Both the position numbers and the translations under genes were made by a program. The notes under the pieces are model-generated. The model made no database searches. It was given only the letters and a program-made list of their open reading frames with translations, and was not told the origin of the DNA. From Bacteroidota bacterium (GTDB lineage Bacteria; Bacteroidota; Bacteroidia; Bacteroidales; F082), in contig JADJXJ010000001.1 in the NCBI GenBank assembly GCA_016715945.1, positions 2,232,001-2,296,000 of the forward strand: DNA of 64,000 nucleotides, given 5' to 3'. Below, in pieces: positions 42,501 to 51,081 of this stretch (within the stretch, counting starts at the first letter, position 1; each line of letters starts with the position of its first letter).

Positions 42501-42884
42501 CTAGTTGTTTGGCTTGCCCTGTGCCACCCATGCCTCTATCTGGCTGATCTGACAATCGGTGAGCTTTGGCCCGGAGGGCGGCATAGCCGAAAATCCACTT
42601 TGATGCTTGATGGCACCCAGAAGCCTGCCACCATCCACCGCCGCTACCACCTCGCTGTGATTGGACAGCCTGATGCCTGCCGAAGCTCCGGCGCCACTGT
42701 GACACGACACACAGCTGGAATTAAATATGGGCTGTATGGTGGTGCTGAACTTGACATTTTCGGTGTTGCACCCACCCGGATACAAGTCTTCCTCATTGTC
42801 CTTGTAGCACGACATGACGAAAACCGGAATAAGAAAGATTGCCAGAAGGCGAAGAACTGAATTTTTAGTTGTTGGGACTACCAT
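42501..42884 (-). CDS. mono-heme c-type cytochrome lipoprotein
   Basis: A 127-residue lipoprotein (Cys26 in FVMSC) with one heme site C58-V-S-C61-H62. After the heme motif, IRLSNHSEVVAAVDGGRLLGAIKHQSGFSAMPPSG supplies a likely distal Met in AMPP. The C-terminal ISQIEAWVAQGKPNN closely resembles the end of the neighbouring di-heme protein, so the two arose by domain duplication. The ATG overlaps the end of the upstream di-heme gene by 20 bases. It should act as an electron carrier on the periplasmic side or outer membrane. Confidence 0.85.
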   Translation of the reverse strand: MVVPTTKNSVLRLLAIFLIPVFVMSCYKDNEEDLYPGGCNTENVKFSTTIQPIFNSSCVSCHSGAGASAGIRLSNHSEVVAAVDGGRLLGAIKHQSGFSAMPPSGPKLTDCQISQIEAWVAQGKPNN

Positions 42885-43572
42885 TTTCTATCCATTTTCT
42901 GATTTGAGTGATTTTACAATTGTCGAGCTTTGGTGCGCCTTGCGGCATGGCAGCATATCCGGGGCTGTGCATGATGCTTCCGAGCAAACGACCAGTAGCT
43001 GCTGCAGCCGATATAGTTGTGTGGTCAGTAAGCAATATTCCGCCCTGAGGCTGGCTTCCTGAATGGCATCCGGTGCAATTGTTCTGCATTATAGGTTGGA
43101 TATGGGCCGAAAAGGTAACATTTAAAGTATCGCAATTGTTTGACTCACAGCTGTTGTTTTTAGCCCCTTGCTCAATCCATTTGCGTATTTTGCTGATTTG
43201 CTCGGCTGTGAATGGAGCGCGGGGTGGCGGAGGCATGCGGTCATCCGGATCACTATCAATCAGAACCTTGTATAGCTTGGAGTCGCCAGGATTGCCTGCT
43301 TTCACTTTTCCTGTACGAATGATATTGCTGTAGTCGGTGAGAATTACACCATCCTGGGCAGAAGCTGCATTGTGACAGCCCGAAACCGCGCATCCTGAAT
43401 TGAGTAAAGGAAGTATCTCGTTTTTGAAATAAACGGTATCGGGATCACAAACTGAACTTGGAGGCGGATTCTGACCATCGTCGGGCAAAACCGGATCGTG
43501 CTTGCAGGAAAACAGGACTAAGAACAACAGCAGAGAAAAGCTGTACACGCGAAGTGTCGTCATAGGATTCAT
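42865..43572 (-). CDS. two-domain c-type cytochrome lipoprotein with a CX4CH site
   Basis: A 235-residue lipoprotein (Cys23 in LVLFSC) with two heme domains. The first carries Cys61-AVSG-Cys66-His67, a four-residue spacer instead of two; the second has the normal C166-T-G-C169-H170. Both domains have Met in a MPP or AMPQG context as a probable sixth ligand. Start at ATG 43572 gives a normal lipoprotein signal; a longer frame to 43611 adds a Cys-rich stretch unlikely to be real. It heads the unit with the mono-heme cytochrome and the DUF5777 barrel. Confidence 0.8.
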   Translation of the reverse strand: MNPMTTLRVYSFSLLLFLVLFSCKHDPVLPDDGQNPPPSSVCDPDTVYFKNEILPLLNSGCAVSGCHNAASAQDGVILTDYSNIIRTGKVKAGNPGDSKLYKVLIDSDPDDRMPPPPRAPFTAEQISKIRKWIEQGAKNNSCESNNCDTLNVTFSAHIQPIMQNNCTGCHSGSQPQGGILLTDHTTISAAAATGRLLGSIMHSPGYAAMPQGAPKLDNCKITQIRKWIENGSPNN

Positions 43573-43683
43573 TTTTGGTTCCCGGGACTTAAGAGCGCAA
43601 GTTGCACACAATTATTGCACCCGGCACACTCGTTAACATTTTATTAGCGTTTCATTTTCAATTACATCTAATTTTATAAATAT

Positions 43684-43715
43684 TTTGTTTTTTATCATGT
43701 GGTTAGCTAAATTTG
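43684..43715 (+). promoter_or_regulatory. promoter of the SQR-like gene
   Basis: TTTG at 43684-43687, 20 bases, TAAATTTG at 43708-43715: a full consensus match. The start site near 43722 supports the ATG at 43740 over an in-frame start at 43713. Confidence 0.75.
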
Positions 43716-43739
43716 AAGCTGAAACCAAAACCGACACAC

Positions 43740-45194
43740 ATGGCCAGGGTTGTTGTACTTGGGGCTGGCATTGCCGGACACACGGCTGCAGCTTATCTAC
43801 GTAAAAAGTTGAGCAAAAAACACGAAGTCGTGGTTGTGGCACCTGCTGCTTACTACCAGTGGATACCGTCGAATATATGGGTGGGTGTGGGCAGGATGAC
43901 TGTTGATCAGGTGCGTTTCAGGCTGGCGCCACTCTACAAGCGCTGGGGCATCGAACACCATCAGGCTAAGGCCGTGAACCTTTTTCCGGAAGGGCGGGAG
44001 GGCAGCCGGCCATGTGTGGAAATAGCATACACCAGCGACCAGAAACATGGAGAATCAGCGTTTCTGGAGTACGATTATCTGGTAAACGCCACCGGACCAA
44101 AGCTCAATTTTGACGCCACCGAAGGATTAGGCCCTGGCAAAAACACGGTTTCGGTTTGTTCGTACGACCATGCGGCCCATGCCTGGGAGACGCTGAAAAA
44201 AAGCCTCCGGAAAATGCAGCAGGGCATCCCCCAGAAAATCGTCATTGGCACCGGCCATCCCATGGCCACCTGCCAGGGCGCTGCTTTTGAGTACATCCTG
44301 AATGTGGCATTCGAAATCAGGAAACGCAAACTCGAGCACATGGCCCAACTCACCTGGATTACAAATGAATACGAGCTGGGCGACTTTGGCATGGGCGGTG
44401 CACACATCAAAAAAGGTGGGTACATCACCAGCACCAAGGTGTTCACCGAAAGCTTCCTGCGCGAAAACAACATCAGCTGGATCAAGCGTGCAGGCGTGAA
44501 AAAAGTCGAGCCCGGCCTAATTCATTACGAAACCCTGGATGGCGAAAACCACACCATCGAATTCGACTTTTCAATGCTTATCCCTGCGTTTGCAGGCGCA
44601 GGTCTGAAAGCCTTTGACGCCGGAGGCACCGACATCACTTCGAAGCTTTTTGCGCCCAACGGACTGATGAAAGTGGATGCCGACTACACGGCCAAACCTT
44701 TCGAAGAATGGAGTGTGGACGATTGGCCTTCGACTTACCGAAACCCTGATTACCCCAACATTTTTGCGCCCGGCATTGCCTTTGCTCCGCCGCATAGCAT
44801 TTCGAAACCCATGTTCAGCAAAAACGGCACCCCCATCTACCCTACTCCACCCCGCACAGGCATGCCATCGGGCGTGATGGGTAAAATCACGGCACTGAAT
44901 ATCGTTAATCTGATAAACAAAGGAGAGCACGAATTGAAACACCGTGCTTCGATGGGCCGCATGGGTGCAGCCTGCATTGTTTCGGCCGGATTTGGTATGA
45001 CCAAAGGGGTGGCCGCCACCATGACCGTATTCCCCATCGTGCCCGACTTTGACAAATATCCCGAATACGGCCGGAGCATCAGCTACACCATGGGCGAACC
45101 TGGTCTGGCAGGCCACTGGCTCAAATGGTTCATGCACTACATGTTTCTGCACAAGGCCAAAGGTTATCCATTCTGGTGGCTTTTGCCTGAATAA
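43740..45194 (+). CDS. sqr: sulfide:quinone oxidoreductase-like flavoprotein
   Basis: A 484-residue FAD-dependent protein of the SQR/NDH-2 superfamily. The FAD loop is VVLGAGIAGHTAAAYL (5-20); the SQR-like region IGTGHPMATCQGAAFEYI holds Cys178, and Cys412 lies in GAACIVSAGFGM. Cys140 (SVCSYDHA) is another candidate redox Cys. The C-terminal segment (LKWFMHYMFLHKAKGYPFWWLLPE) is amphipathic, suited to monotopic membrane binding. It would oxidise sulfide and reduce quinone. It is divergent from the cytochrome genes and followed by a 52-residue gene. Confidence 0.87.
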   Translation: MARVVVLGAGIAGHTAAAYLRKKLSKKHEVVVVAPAAYYQWIPSNIWVGVGRMTVDQVRFRLAPLYKRWGIEHHQAKAVNLFPEGREGSRPCVEIAYTSDQKHGESAFLEYDYLVNATGPKLNFDATEGLGPGKNTVSVCSYDHAAHAWETLKKSLRKMQQGIPQKIVIGTGHPMATCQGAAFEYILNVAFEIRKRKLEHMAQLTWITNEYELGDFGMGGAHIKKGGYITSTKVFTESFLRENNISWIKRAGVKKVEPGLIHYETLDGENHTIEFDFSMLIPAFAGAGLKAFDAGGTDITSKLFAPNGLMKVDADYTAKPFEEWSVDDWPSTYRNPDYPNIFAPGIAFAPPHSISKPMFSKNGTPIYPTPPRTGMPSGVMGKITALNIVNLINKGEHELKHRASMGRMGAACIVSAGFGMTKGVAATMTVFPIVPDFDKYPEYGRSISYTMGEPGLAGHWLKWFMHYMFLHKAKGYPFWWLLPE

Positions 45195-45221
45195 TAATGT
45201 TTGAAATAAACACCTTTAGCC

Positions 45222-45380
45222 ATGTACAATAAAAGTATAACCCCTTACACCGAAGAGTCGTATCCGCCTGTGCCCACACGAGCTACCAGGTTTTGGCGAA
45301 GTTTCGTTCCATGGCAGATTGTGCGGTTTTTTGTGTTGAATATCAAAATATTACGTATTGTCGTGGGTGGCCACTCCTGA
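45222..45380 (+). CDS. 52-residue protein downstream of the SQR-like gene
   Basis: A short open frame, ATG 45222 to TGA 45378-45380, encoding 52 residues. The N-terminal third is polar and proline-rich (TPYTEESYPPVPTRATRF), followed by a basic, aromatic and hydrophobic helix (RFWRSFVPWQIVRFF, then VLNIKILRIVVGGHS). This looks like a monotopic or single-pass inner-membrane peptide with a basic cytoplasmic face. It starts 27 bases after the SQR stop and is probably cotranslated from the same mRNA. I believe related peptides accompany SQR in other Bacteroidota, but I cannot check. Confidence 0.6.
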   Translation: MYNKSITPYTEESYPPVPTRATRFWRSFVPWQIVRFFVLNIKILRIVVGGHS

Positions 45381-45425
45381 TTGGTTACCTTGCCTGCTCA
45401 CCAATACCTGACCCAAAGGCCGGGA

Positions 45426-46556
45426 TTATTCTTCGGCAAAGAGGCCGGAGGCTATGCCGTCGGCAAACAGCTTGCCTTTCGTGCTGAGGAATAGTCGGTT
45501 GCCACGACGTTCCAACCGCCCGTCGGACAGATACCTGGATGCTGCCTTTTCGCAATAGCCGGCCATTTGTTTGCCAAAAACTGCTTCGATATGCTCCAGG
45601 TCGGTTCCCCAGCTGGTGCGCAATGAGGTCATCACATATTCATTGTAACGCTGTGCATCGTTGAGCACCTCTTTCTCCAGCACCACGCTTTCGGTGGCGC
45701 TGCCGGCCATGTATTGCCCCAGGTTGGCCACATTCCACTGGCGTGAGAAACCGTTGAATGAATGCGCCGAAGGCCCAAGACCTAGATAATGCCCTCCGAG
45801 CCAGTAGAGGCTATTGTGTCGTGAATAATGTCCGGGCAGGGCAAAATTCGAAATTTCATAATGCACAAAACCTGCATCCGACATCCGCTGCATCAGTATT
45901 TCGAACTGAGTGGCCGTCTGCTGTTCGTCCACCGGACTCAATTTCCTCCGTGCAATCAGATGGTCGAGCGCAGTGCGGGGCTCCACAGTGAGCGCATAAG
46001 CCGAAAGATGCTTCAGACCAAGCTCTAAAAACCGATCGATGTTTTGATGCCATGCCCGGTCATCAAGGGTTGGTATGCCGTAAATCAGATCAATGGTCAG
46101 GTTGTCGAAGCCGGCCTCCCTGGCCGATTCCACAGCCCTGATGGCCCCATTGCCCGAGTGCACACGGTGAAGGTATTTCAGGTCGTCATCCCTGAAACTC
46201 TGAATACCAATGCTTAACCTGTTTACCGGCGTGGAAGCAAGCGCCGAAAGGTAAGCGGCCTGCATGTCGTCGGGGTTGGCCTCCAAAGTAATCTCCGCAT
46301 TCGGATCTATCTCATAAAGCTGCCCCAACCGGTCGAGAATTTTCGTAATTGCCGAAACGGGCAATAGCGAAGGTGTGCCACCGCCGAAATAAATTGTTTT
46401 TACCATTTCGCCGCCAAGGTAGTTTTGCCTCGCCTCAGCCTCGGCAATCAGTGCATCTACAAACGATTCACGATGTTTGACTGTTGCCAGCGAGAAAAAG
46501 TTACAATAGTGGCATTTTTGCTTACAGTATGGTATATGTATGTATATTCCAGCCAT
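45426..46556 (-). CDS. hemW: radical SAM heme chaperone HemW
   Basis: A 376-residue radical SAM protein. The [4Fe-4S] cysteines are Cys11, Cys15 and Cys18 (PYCKQKCHYCNFFS); further motifs are YFGGGTPSLLP, SIGIQSF and LTIDLIYGIPTLD, and the HemW C-terminal domain (HYEISNFALPGHYSRHN, GLGPSAHSF). It is the heme chaperone often mis-annotated as coproporphyrinogen III oxidase; true HemN has a further Cys and an N-terminal arm not seen here. Heme delivery would suit the nearby c-type cytochromes, but HemW is generally housekeeping. Confidence 0.93.
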   Translation of the reverse strand: MAGIYIHIPYCKQKCHYCNFFSLATVKHRESFVDALIAEAEARQNYLGGEMVKTIYFGGGTPSLLPVSAITKILDRLGQLYEIDPNAEITLEANPDDMQAAYLSALASTPVNRLSIGIQSFRDDDLKYLHRVHSGNGAIRAVESAREAGFDNLTIDLIYGIPTLDDRAWHQNIDRFLELGLKHLSAYALTVEPRTALDHLIARRKLSPVDEQQTATQFEILMQRMSDAGFVHYEISNFALPGHYSRHNSLYWLGGHYLGLGPSAHSFNGFSRQWNVANLGQYMAGSATESVVLEKEVLNDAQRYNEYVMTSLRTSWGTDLEHIEAVFGKQMAGYCEKAASRYLSDGRLERRGNRLFLSTKGKLFADGIASGLFAEE

Positions 46557-46712
46557 TTAAGCTGATAATTTTTGAATTAAAGTTTTTAAAAATTCATAAA
46601 ATTGAGAACAAAACGCACAAATATGTGTTTTTTTGCATGTGTTTATAGATTAAGTATATAAACCGAGGGATTAGATAACTTTTTTTTATCAAAAACCAAA
46701 TCATTTATTCAA

Positions 46713-47372
46713 ATGAACAAACTAATCTACACCATTGCCGCTTTAGTACTGATGACATCCTGCGGAGGCGGCGGACAAAAAACTGCGCAGGAAGCTGGTG
46801 AAGTTGCCGCAGCAGGCGAAAACGCGGTAGTTTACACCGTTGACACCGAAGCCAGCTCACTTCGCTGGGAAGGGGCCAAAATTACACAAACCGTGCATCA
46901 CGGAACAGTTAAGATTGCTGAAGGCTCGTTGTCGTTCGACGACGGACAGCTCGTTGCCGGAAATTTTGTGATCGACATGAACACCATTGTGTGTGAGGAT
47001 CTTGACGAAGCCAACGGCAAGCTGAAGCTCGAAGGTCACCTCAAGAGCGCCGACTTCTTCATGGTTGAAAATTTTCCCACTGCCAGATTCGAAATCACAG
47101 GCGTTGAAGCCATTGCAGACGGCTCGGGTGCCACGCATCGCATCACCGGTAATCTTACCATCAAGGATGTGACTAATGGAATCAGCTTCCCGGCTGTTGT
47201 ATCGCTTACCGAAAACGGTGCCAGTGCATCGGCAAGTTTCGAAATCAACCGCAACGAGTGGGGGGTAGTCTGGGGTGGTTCGCTCACCGAGCAGAGCATC
47301 AAAGATTTTCTGCAGAACAATCTGATCAAGGACACCATTGCCTTCGAGGTAAATCTTGTTGCAAAGCAATAA
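46713..47372 (+). CDS. YceI family lipoprotein
   Basis: A 219-residue lipoprotein (lipobox LMTSC, Cys17) with a linker rich in Ala/Glu and a YceI lipocalin-like barrel: YTVDTEASSLRWEGAK, VIDMNTIVCEDLD, HLKSADFFMVENFPTARFEIT and GNLTIKDVTNGISFPAVV. YceI proteins bind amphiphilic or isoprenoid ligands in the periplasm. The 150-base AT-rich region upstream presumably holds its promoter, but no consensus -7 box stands out. A strong bidirectional terminator follows. Confidence 0.93.
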   Translation: MNKLIYTIAALVLMTSCGGGGQKTAQEAGEVAAAGENAVVYTVDTEASSLRWEGAKITQTVHHGTVKIAEGSLSFDDGQLVAGNFVIDMNTIVCEDLDEANGKLKLEGHLKSADFFMVENFPTARFEITGVEAIADGSGATHRITGNLTIKDVTNGISFPAVVSLTENGASASASFEINRNEWGVVWGGSLTEQSIKDFLQNNLIKDTIAFEVNLVAKQ

Positions 47373-47387
47373 GGTCTTAACCTCTTC

Positions 47388-47431
47388 AAAAAAAGAGGCT
47401 GTTTCCGGGTGGAACAGCCTCTTTTTATTTT
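47388..47431. terminator. bidirectional intrinsic terminator (yceI / ppa)
   Basis: AAAAAGAGGCTGTTTCC pairs with GGAACAGCCTCTTTTT (one bulged T, GGGT loop). Flanking A and T runs allow function in both directions, serving the convergent yceI-like gene and ppa. Confidence 0.92.
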
Positions 47432-47443
47432 GATCCGATATGC

Positions 47444-48112
47444 CTACACTTCCGACAGGAAAGTATCGAGGTTATCGAATTTGTGGTGGTAATCTTCCAT
47501 CGATCTGCGAATGATTTCATAGGCTTCCTCTATGCCGAAAACATGGGTGATTTGGACCTTGCTTTCGCGACCAGGCAGGTCTTTGTAGGTGAGGAAATAG
47601 TGTTTCAGGCGATCAACCACCAGCGGGGGGCAGTCCGTGATGTCTTTGTAGTTGCCGTAAACCGCGTCGTCGTTGAGCACCCCTACAATTTTATCGTCGG
47701 CCTCGTTGCCGTCGATCATCCTGAACCCTCCGATGGGTCGCACCCTGACAAGGATGTCGCCATGGGTGATGGTTTTCTCGGTGAGCACGCAGATATCAAG
47801 CGGGTCGCGGTCGCCACGAATGTCGGTGCGTCCCGTTTTTTGGTTGCAGTATTCGGCCACCCGGGTATGGCAAAAAGTCTGAGGAATAAAGCCATACAAG
47901 GCCGGCACCACATTGGAATATTTTTGAGGACGATCGAGGCGCAGGTAGCCCGATACCTTGTCCACCTCATACTTCACGGTATCAGTTGTCACCATCTCGA
48001 TGAAACAGGTGATCACCTGGGGAGCATCCGGACCAATCTCCACCCCATGCCAGGGATGTGATTTATAGCGCAATCCCATCAAACGTCCGATGGGGTCCAT
48101 GATCTTCGACAT
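47444..48112 (-). CDS. ppa: inorganic pyrophosphatase, family I
   Basis: A 222-residue soluble pyrophosphatase. The metal-binding signature GDRDPLDICVL and supporting motifs KYEVDKVSGYLRLDRP, YGFIPQTFC and KIVGVLNDD identify it. It hydrolyses pyrophosphate made in biosynthesis. Its length exceeds E. coli Ppa (175) because of N-terminal and internal additions found in Bacteroidota enzymes. A -7 box lies 26 bases upstream. Confidence 0.95.
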   Translation of the reverse strand: MSKIMDPIGRLMGLRYKSHPWHGVEIGPDAPQVITCFIEMVTTDTVKYEVDKVSGYLRLDRPQKYSNVVPALYGFIPQTFCHTRVAEYCNQKTGRTDIRGDRDPLDICVLTEKTITHGDILVRVRPIGGFRMIDGNEADDKIVGVLNDDAVYGNYKDITDCPPLVVDRLKHYFLTYKDLPGRESKVQITHVFGIEEAYEIIRRSMEDYHHKFDNLDTFLSEV

Positions 48113-48138
48113 TGCTGATTGGTTTTTAATTAGTGCAA

Positions 48139-48146
48139 CAAAAGTA
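48139..48146 (-). promoter_or_regulatory. -7 element before ppa
   Basis: TACTTTTG on the minus strand (48146 to 48139) matches TAnnTTTG, 26 bases before the ATG. No -33 match is evident. Confidence 0.5.
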
Positions 48147-48256
48147 GGGATTTTGCAGGCTTTAGGCTGACTAATAATTTGAGTGAACTAATCCAATAAT
48201 CGATATTTCTGGTGTGGATAAGCTTTCAAACAACGGGCAAAACTGATTCAGCGGGC

Positions 48257-49720
48257 CTATTTGCGCCAGAAATGCCGGGAAAACAGCATGAGCACGGTAA
48301 AAAGCTCAAGCCTGCCCAGCACCATAAGCAACGAAAGCACCCACTTTGCAGCGTCGGGTAAAAAGAAATAATTGAAAACCGGACCCACCTTTCCGATGCC
48401 CGGGCCAATGTTTCCCAGGCAGGCCGCGGATGCTCCGATTGAGGTATCGAAATCGATGCCCATAGCTGAGAGCACCATAACCCCCGCGGCAAAAATCAGG
48501 ATGTAAACCACAAAAAAGCCCATCACTTTGTAAACCACATCCTGCGAAACGCTTTTTCCATTGTATTTGGCTGGTAACACTGCTGCCGGATGAATGGCAC
48601 GCCGCATTTCAAGAAACGAATTCTTCAGAAGCAGCGATTGCCTGATCACTTTGATGCCCCCACCTGTAGAGCCGGCACTTCCGCCGATAAACATCAACAC
48701 AAAAATGATCATCCACAGGAAAACCGGCCACTGCAGGTAATCGACCGTCACAAAGCCGGTGGTGGTGAGTATGGAAACCACGGTGAAAAGGATATTGCGC
48801 AAAAGCGGCTCCAGTTCGCTGGAAACATGAAAATAAAGGTTAAGCGCAATGATCAGGGTGCTGAATACGATGATGTTGAGATAAATGCGGAACTCCTCGT
48901 TCTCCCATACTTTACGAAACCATCCGTGAAGGGCAAAATAGTGAAGGGTAAAATTGGTGCCGGCCAGCACCATGAAAATAATAGTAACATATTGGCTGTA
49001 TGGACCAAAGGCAGCCATGCTGGCATTACGGGTCGAAAAACCGCCTGTAGCCATGGTGGCAAAAGCATGACAGGCCGAGTCGAACCAGTCCATTTCGCCA
49101 GCCCAGAGCAGCAGGAATTGCGCAATGGTAAGCAGCACATAAATGCCCCACAATCGCTTGGCAGTGGCCGTTATGCGCGGATGCAGCTTATCGTAGGTCA
49201 CGCCGGGCATTTCGGCCATAAAGAGCTGCATGCCGCCAATGCCCAAAAAAGGAAGCACAGCAACCGAAAGCACAATAATACCCATGCCCCCCAGCCAGTG
49301 TGTGAGCGCCCTCCAGAAAAGCAAATCGCGCGGCAAAACCTCGATATCGGTAAGTATGCTGGCACCCGTGGTGGTAAATCCCGAAACAGTTTCGAAGTAA
49401 GCATCTGTAATTGAGGGGATATACCCACTAAGATAGAATGGCAGGGCGCCGAAAAAAGAAGTCACAATCCACGTGAGCGAAACGATGATGTATGCATCCC
49501 GCTTTCCTACCTTGGTGGGGGCCTTGGTGCCTAAAGCGTACAAAATAATCCCTGCCAGCAAGGTAATTCCGACGCTCCTGGCAAAGTATCCGTTGTGTAA
49601 AGTATTGTCCACGAACGATATCGATAGCACCATTGTCATGAAAACTGCTTCGATCAGCAGCAGAATCCCGATGATGCGTGCAACAATGCCAAGGTTAAAG
49701 TCCTGAAATCTGCCTTGCAT
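48257..49720 (-). CDS. trkH: Trk-type potassium transporter membrane subunit TrkH
   Basis: A 487-residue membrane protein with repeated membrane-pore-membrane units. The four filter loops are visible around TVSGFTTTGASIL, FATMATGGFSTRNASM, VSILTTTGFVTVDYLQW and ASAACLGNIGPGIGKVG. It takes up potassium under control of the cytosolic RCK protein TrkA, encoded 11 bases upstream. Its ATG follows the trkA stop directly, so both are in one operon that also includes the nitrilase and aminotransferase genes. Confidence 0.95.
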   Translation of the reverse strand: MQGRFQDFNLGIVARIIGILLLIEAVFMTMVLSISFVDNTLHNGYFARSVGITLLAGIILYALGTKAPTKVGKRDAYIIVSLTWIVTSFFGALPFYLSGYIPSITDAYFETVSGFTTTGASILTDIEVLPRDLLFWRALTHWLGGMGIIVLSVAVLPFLGIGGMQLFMAEMPGVTYDKLHPRITATAKRLWGIYVLLTIAQFLLLWAGEMDWFDSACHAFATMATGGFSTRNASMAAFGPYSQYVTIIFMVLAGTNFTLHYFALHGWFRKVWENEEFRIYLNIIVFSTLIIALNLYFHVSSELEPLLRNILFTVVSILTTTGFVTVDYLQWPVFLWMIIFVLMFIGGSAGSTGGGIKVIRQSLLLKNSFLEMRRAIHPAAVLPAKYNGKSVSQDVVYKVMGFFVVYILIFAAGVMVLSAMGIDFDTSIGASAACLGNIGPGIGKVGPVFNYFFLPDAAKWVLSLLMVLGRLELFTVLMLFSRHFWRK

Positions 49721-49731
49721 GGCCCGTTTGG

Positions 49732-51072
49732 TTAATGGAAGAGCTTCTCTACCTTATGGATTGCCTTGGGAAGTGCCAGCACGACCACATGGTCGTTTGC
49801 TTCGATCTGCATATCGGCAGTGGCAATGTATGCCTTGTCGCCTCTGACCAGCCCACCGATGATGGCGCCCTCGGGCAGTTGCAGCTTGCGGATGGGTTTG
49901 CGGGTCACGGGCGAACCTTCGCGGGCCACCAACTCCAATGCATCGGCTTCGATGCCGCTCAGGCACTTCAGCTGAACCACCTCTTCGCCCATGGTGTATT
50001 TAACCATATGGCTTGCCGCAATCAGCTTTTTATTGACAATGGTGTCGATGCCCACGCTTTGCGAAATGTCGATGTAATCGATGTTTTCCACCAGCGCGAT
50101 GGTTTTCTTTACGCCTTTAGACCGGGCATGAAGGCACGACAGGATGTTGGTTTCTGCACTGTTGGTCAGGGCAATAAAGGCATCCATGCTGGCAATGTCT
50201 TCATCATCGAGCAACTGCACATTACGTGAATCTCCGTTCACTATCAGGGCATCCTCAAGATAATCGGTCAAGACCATGCAGCGGTCTTTGTCCTTCTCTA
50301 TGAGCTTGATATTCATTTCCTTCTCAAGCCTTTTGGCCGTAATTCTTCCTACGCGGCCTCCACCTACAATCATCAGGTTGCGGATGGAGTGCTGCACTTT
50401 GCCTCCCAGTTCCAAAAGACTATTGATGGCATTGGGTTTGGTAATCACATAGGCCAGGTCATTTTCCTGAAAACGATCTTCGCCTTTGGGGATGAACGTT
50501 TCACGGTTGCGGTGTACGGCCAGTGCCCTGAAATCGAGATTGCGATGGCTGGCTGCAATCTCGTTGAGCGATTTGCCAATCACCGGTGCCGGCGACTCCA
50601 GCTTGATCATAAACAGCTGAAGGCGTCCGTTGGCAAAATCAAACACCTCAGTAGCTGCGGTTTGCCTGAGCAGCGAGATAATTTCCTGTGCAGCAATATC
50701 TTCAGGCGAGATGAGTGCGTCAATTCCGAGCTCCTGATATATTTTTCTGTTTTGCACGCTCAGATTTTCCATGGTGTTGACCCTGGCGATCACCTTTTTA
50801 GCGCCAAGCTTCTTGGCCAGGATGCAGGTGAGCAGGTTCACCTCCTCCTGCCTCACCACGGACATCACCAGATCGGCACGGTGCACATTGGCGCGCTGCA
50901 GGGTTGAAATCGAGGTGCTGTCGCCATTGATGGTCATCAGGTCGGCATGCGCCTCAATCATTTTCAGCAGGTCTTCGTGCGGGTCAACTATGGTGATGTC
51001 GTGGTTACTGTTTACAAGCGATTCTGCAAGATGAAATCCTACTTCACCATCGCCTGCTATGATAATTTTCAT
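49732..51072 (-). CDS. trkA: Trk potassium transport regulatory subunit TrkA
   Basis: A 446-residue cytosolic regulator with two RCK repeats. NAD-binding loops are GDGEVGFHLAESL (7-19) and GGGRVGRITAKRL in the second half; each RCK_N is followed by an RCK_C domain, the last ending in ANDHVVVLALPKAIHKVEKLF. It gates TrkH in response to NAD(H)/ATP. The gene sits between the nitrilase gene (9-base gap) and trkH. Confidence 0.95.
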   Translation of the reverse strand: MKIIIAGDGEVGFHLAESLVNSNHDITIVDPHEDLLKMIEAHADLMTINGDSTSISTLQRANVHRADLVMSVVRQEEVNLLTCILAKKLGAKKVIARVNTMENLSVQNRKIYQELGIDALISPEDIAAQEIISLLRQTAATEVFDFANGRLQLFMIKLESPAPVIGKSLNEIAASHRNLDFRALAVHRNRETFIPKGEDRFQENDLAYVITKPNAINSLLELGGKVQHSIRNLMIVGGGRVGRITAKRLEKEMNIKLIEKDKDRCMVLTDYLEDALIVNGDSRNVQLLDDEDIASMDAFIALTNSAETNILSCLHARSKGVKKTIALVENIDYIDISQSVGIDTIVNKKLIAASHMVKYTMGEEVVQLKCLSGIEADALELVAREGSPVTRKPIRKLQLPEGAIIGGLVRGDKAYIATADMQIEANDHVVVLALPKAIHKVEKLFH

Positions 51073-51081
51073 ATCACCGAA

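Noticed and set aside
46616..46627. CACAAATATGTG palindrome between hemW and yceI
   Set aside because: Short, AT-rich and not accompanied by a clear promoter; chance is likely.
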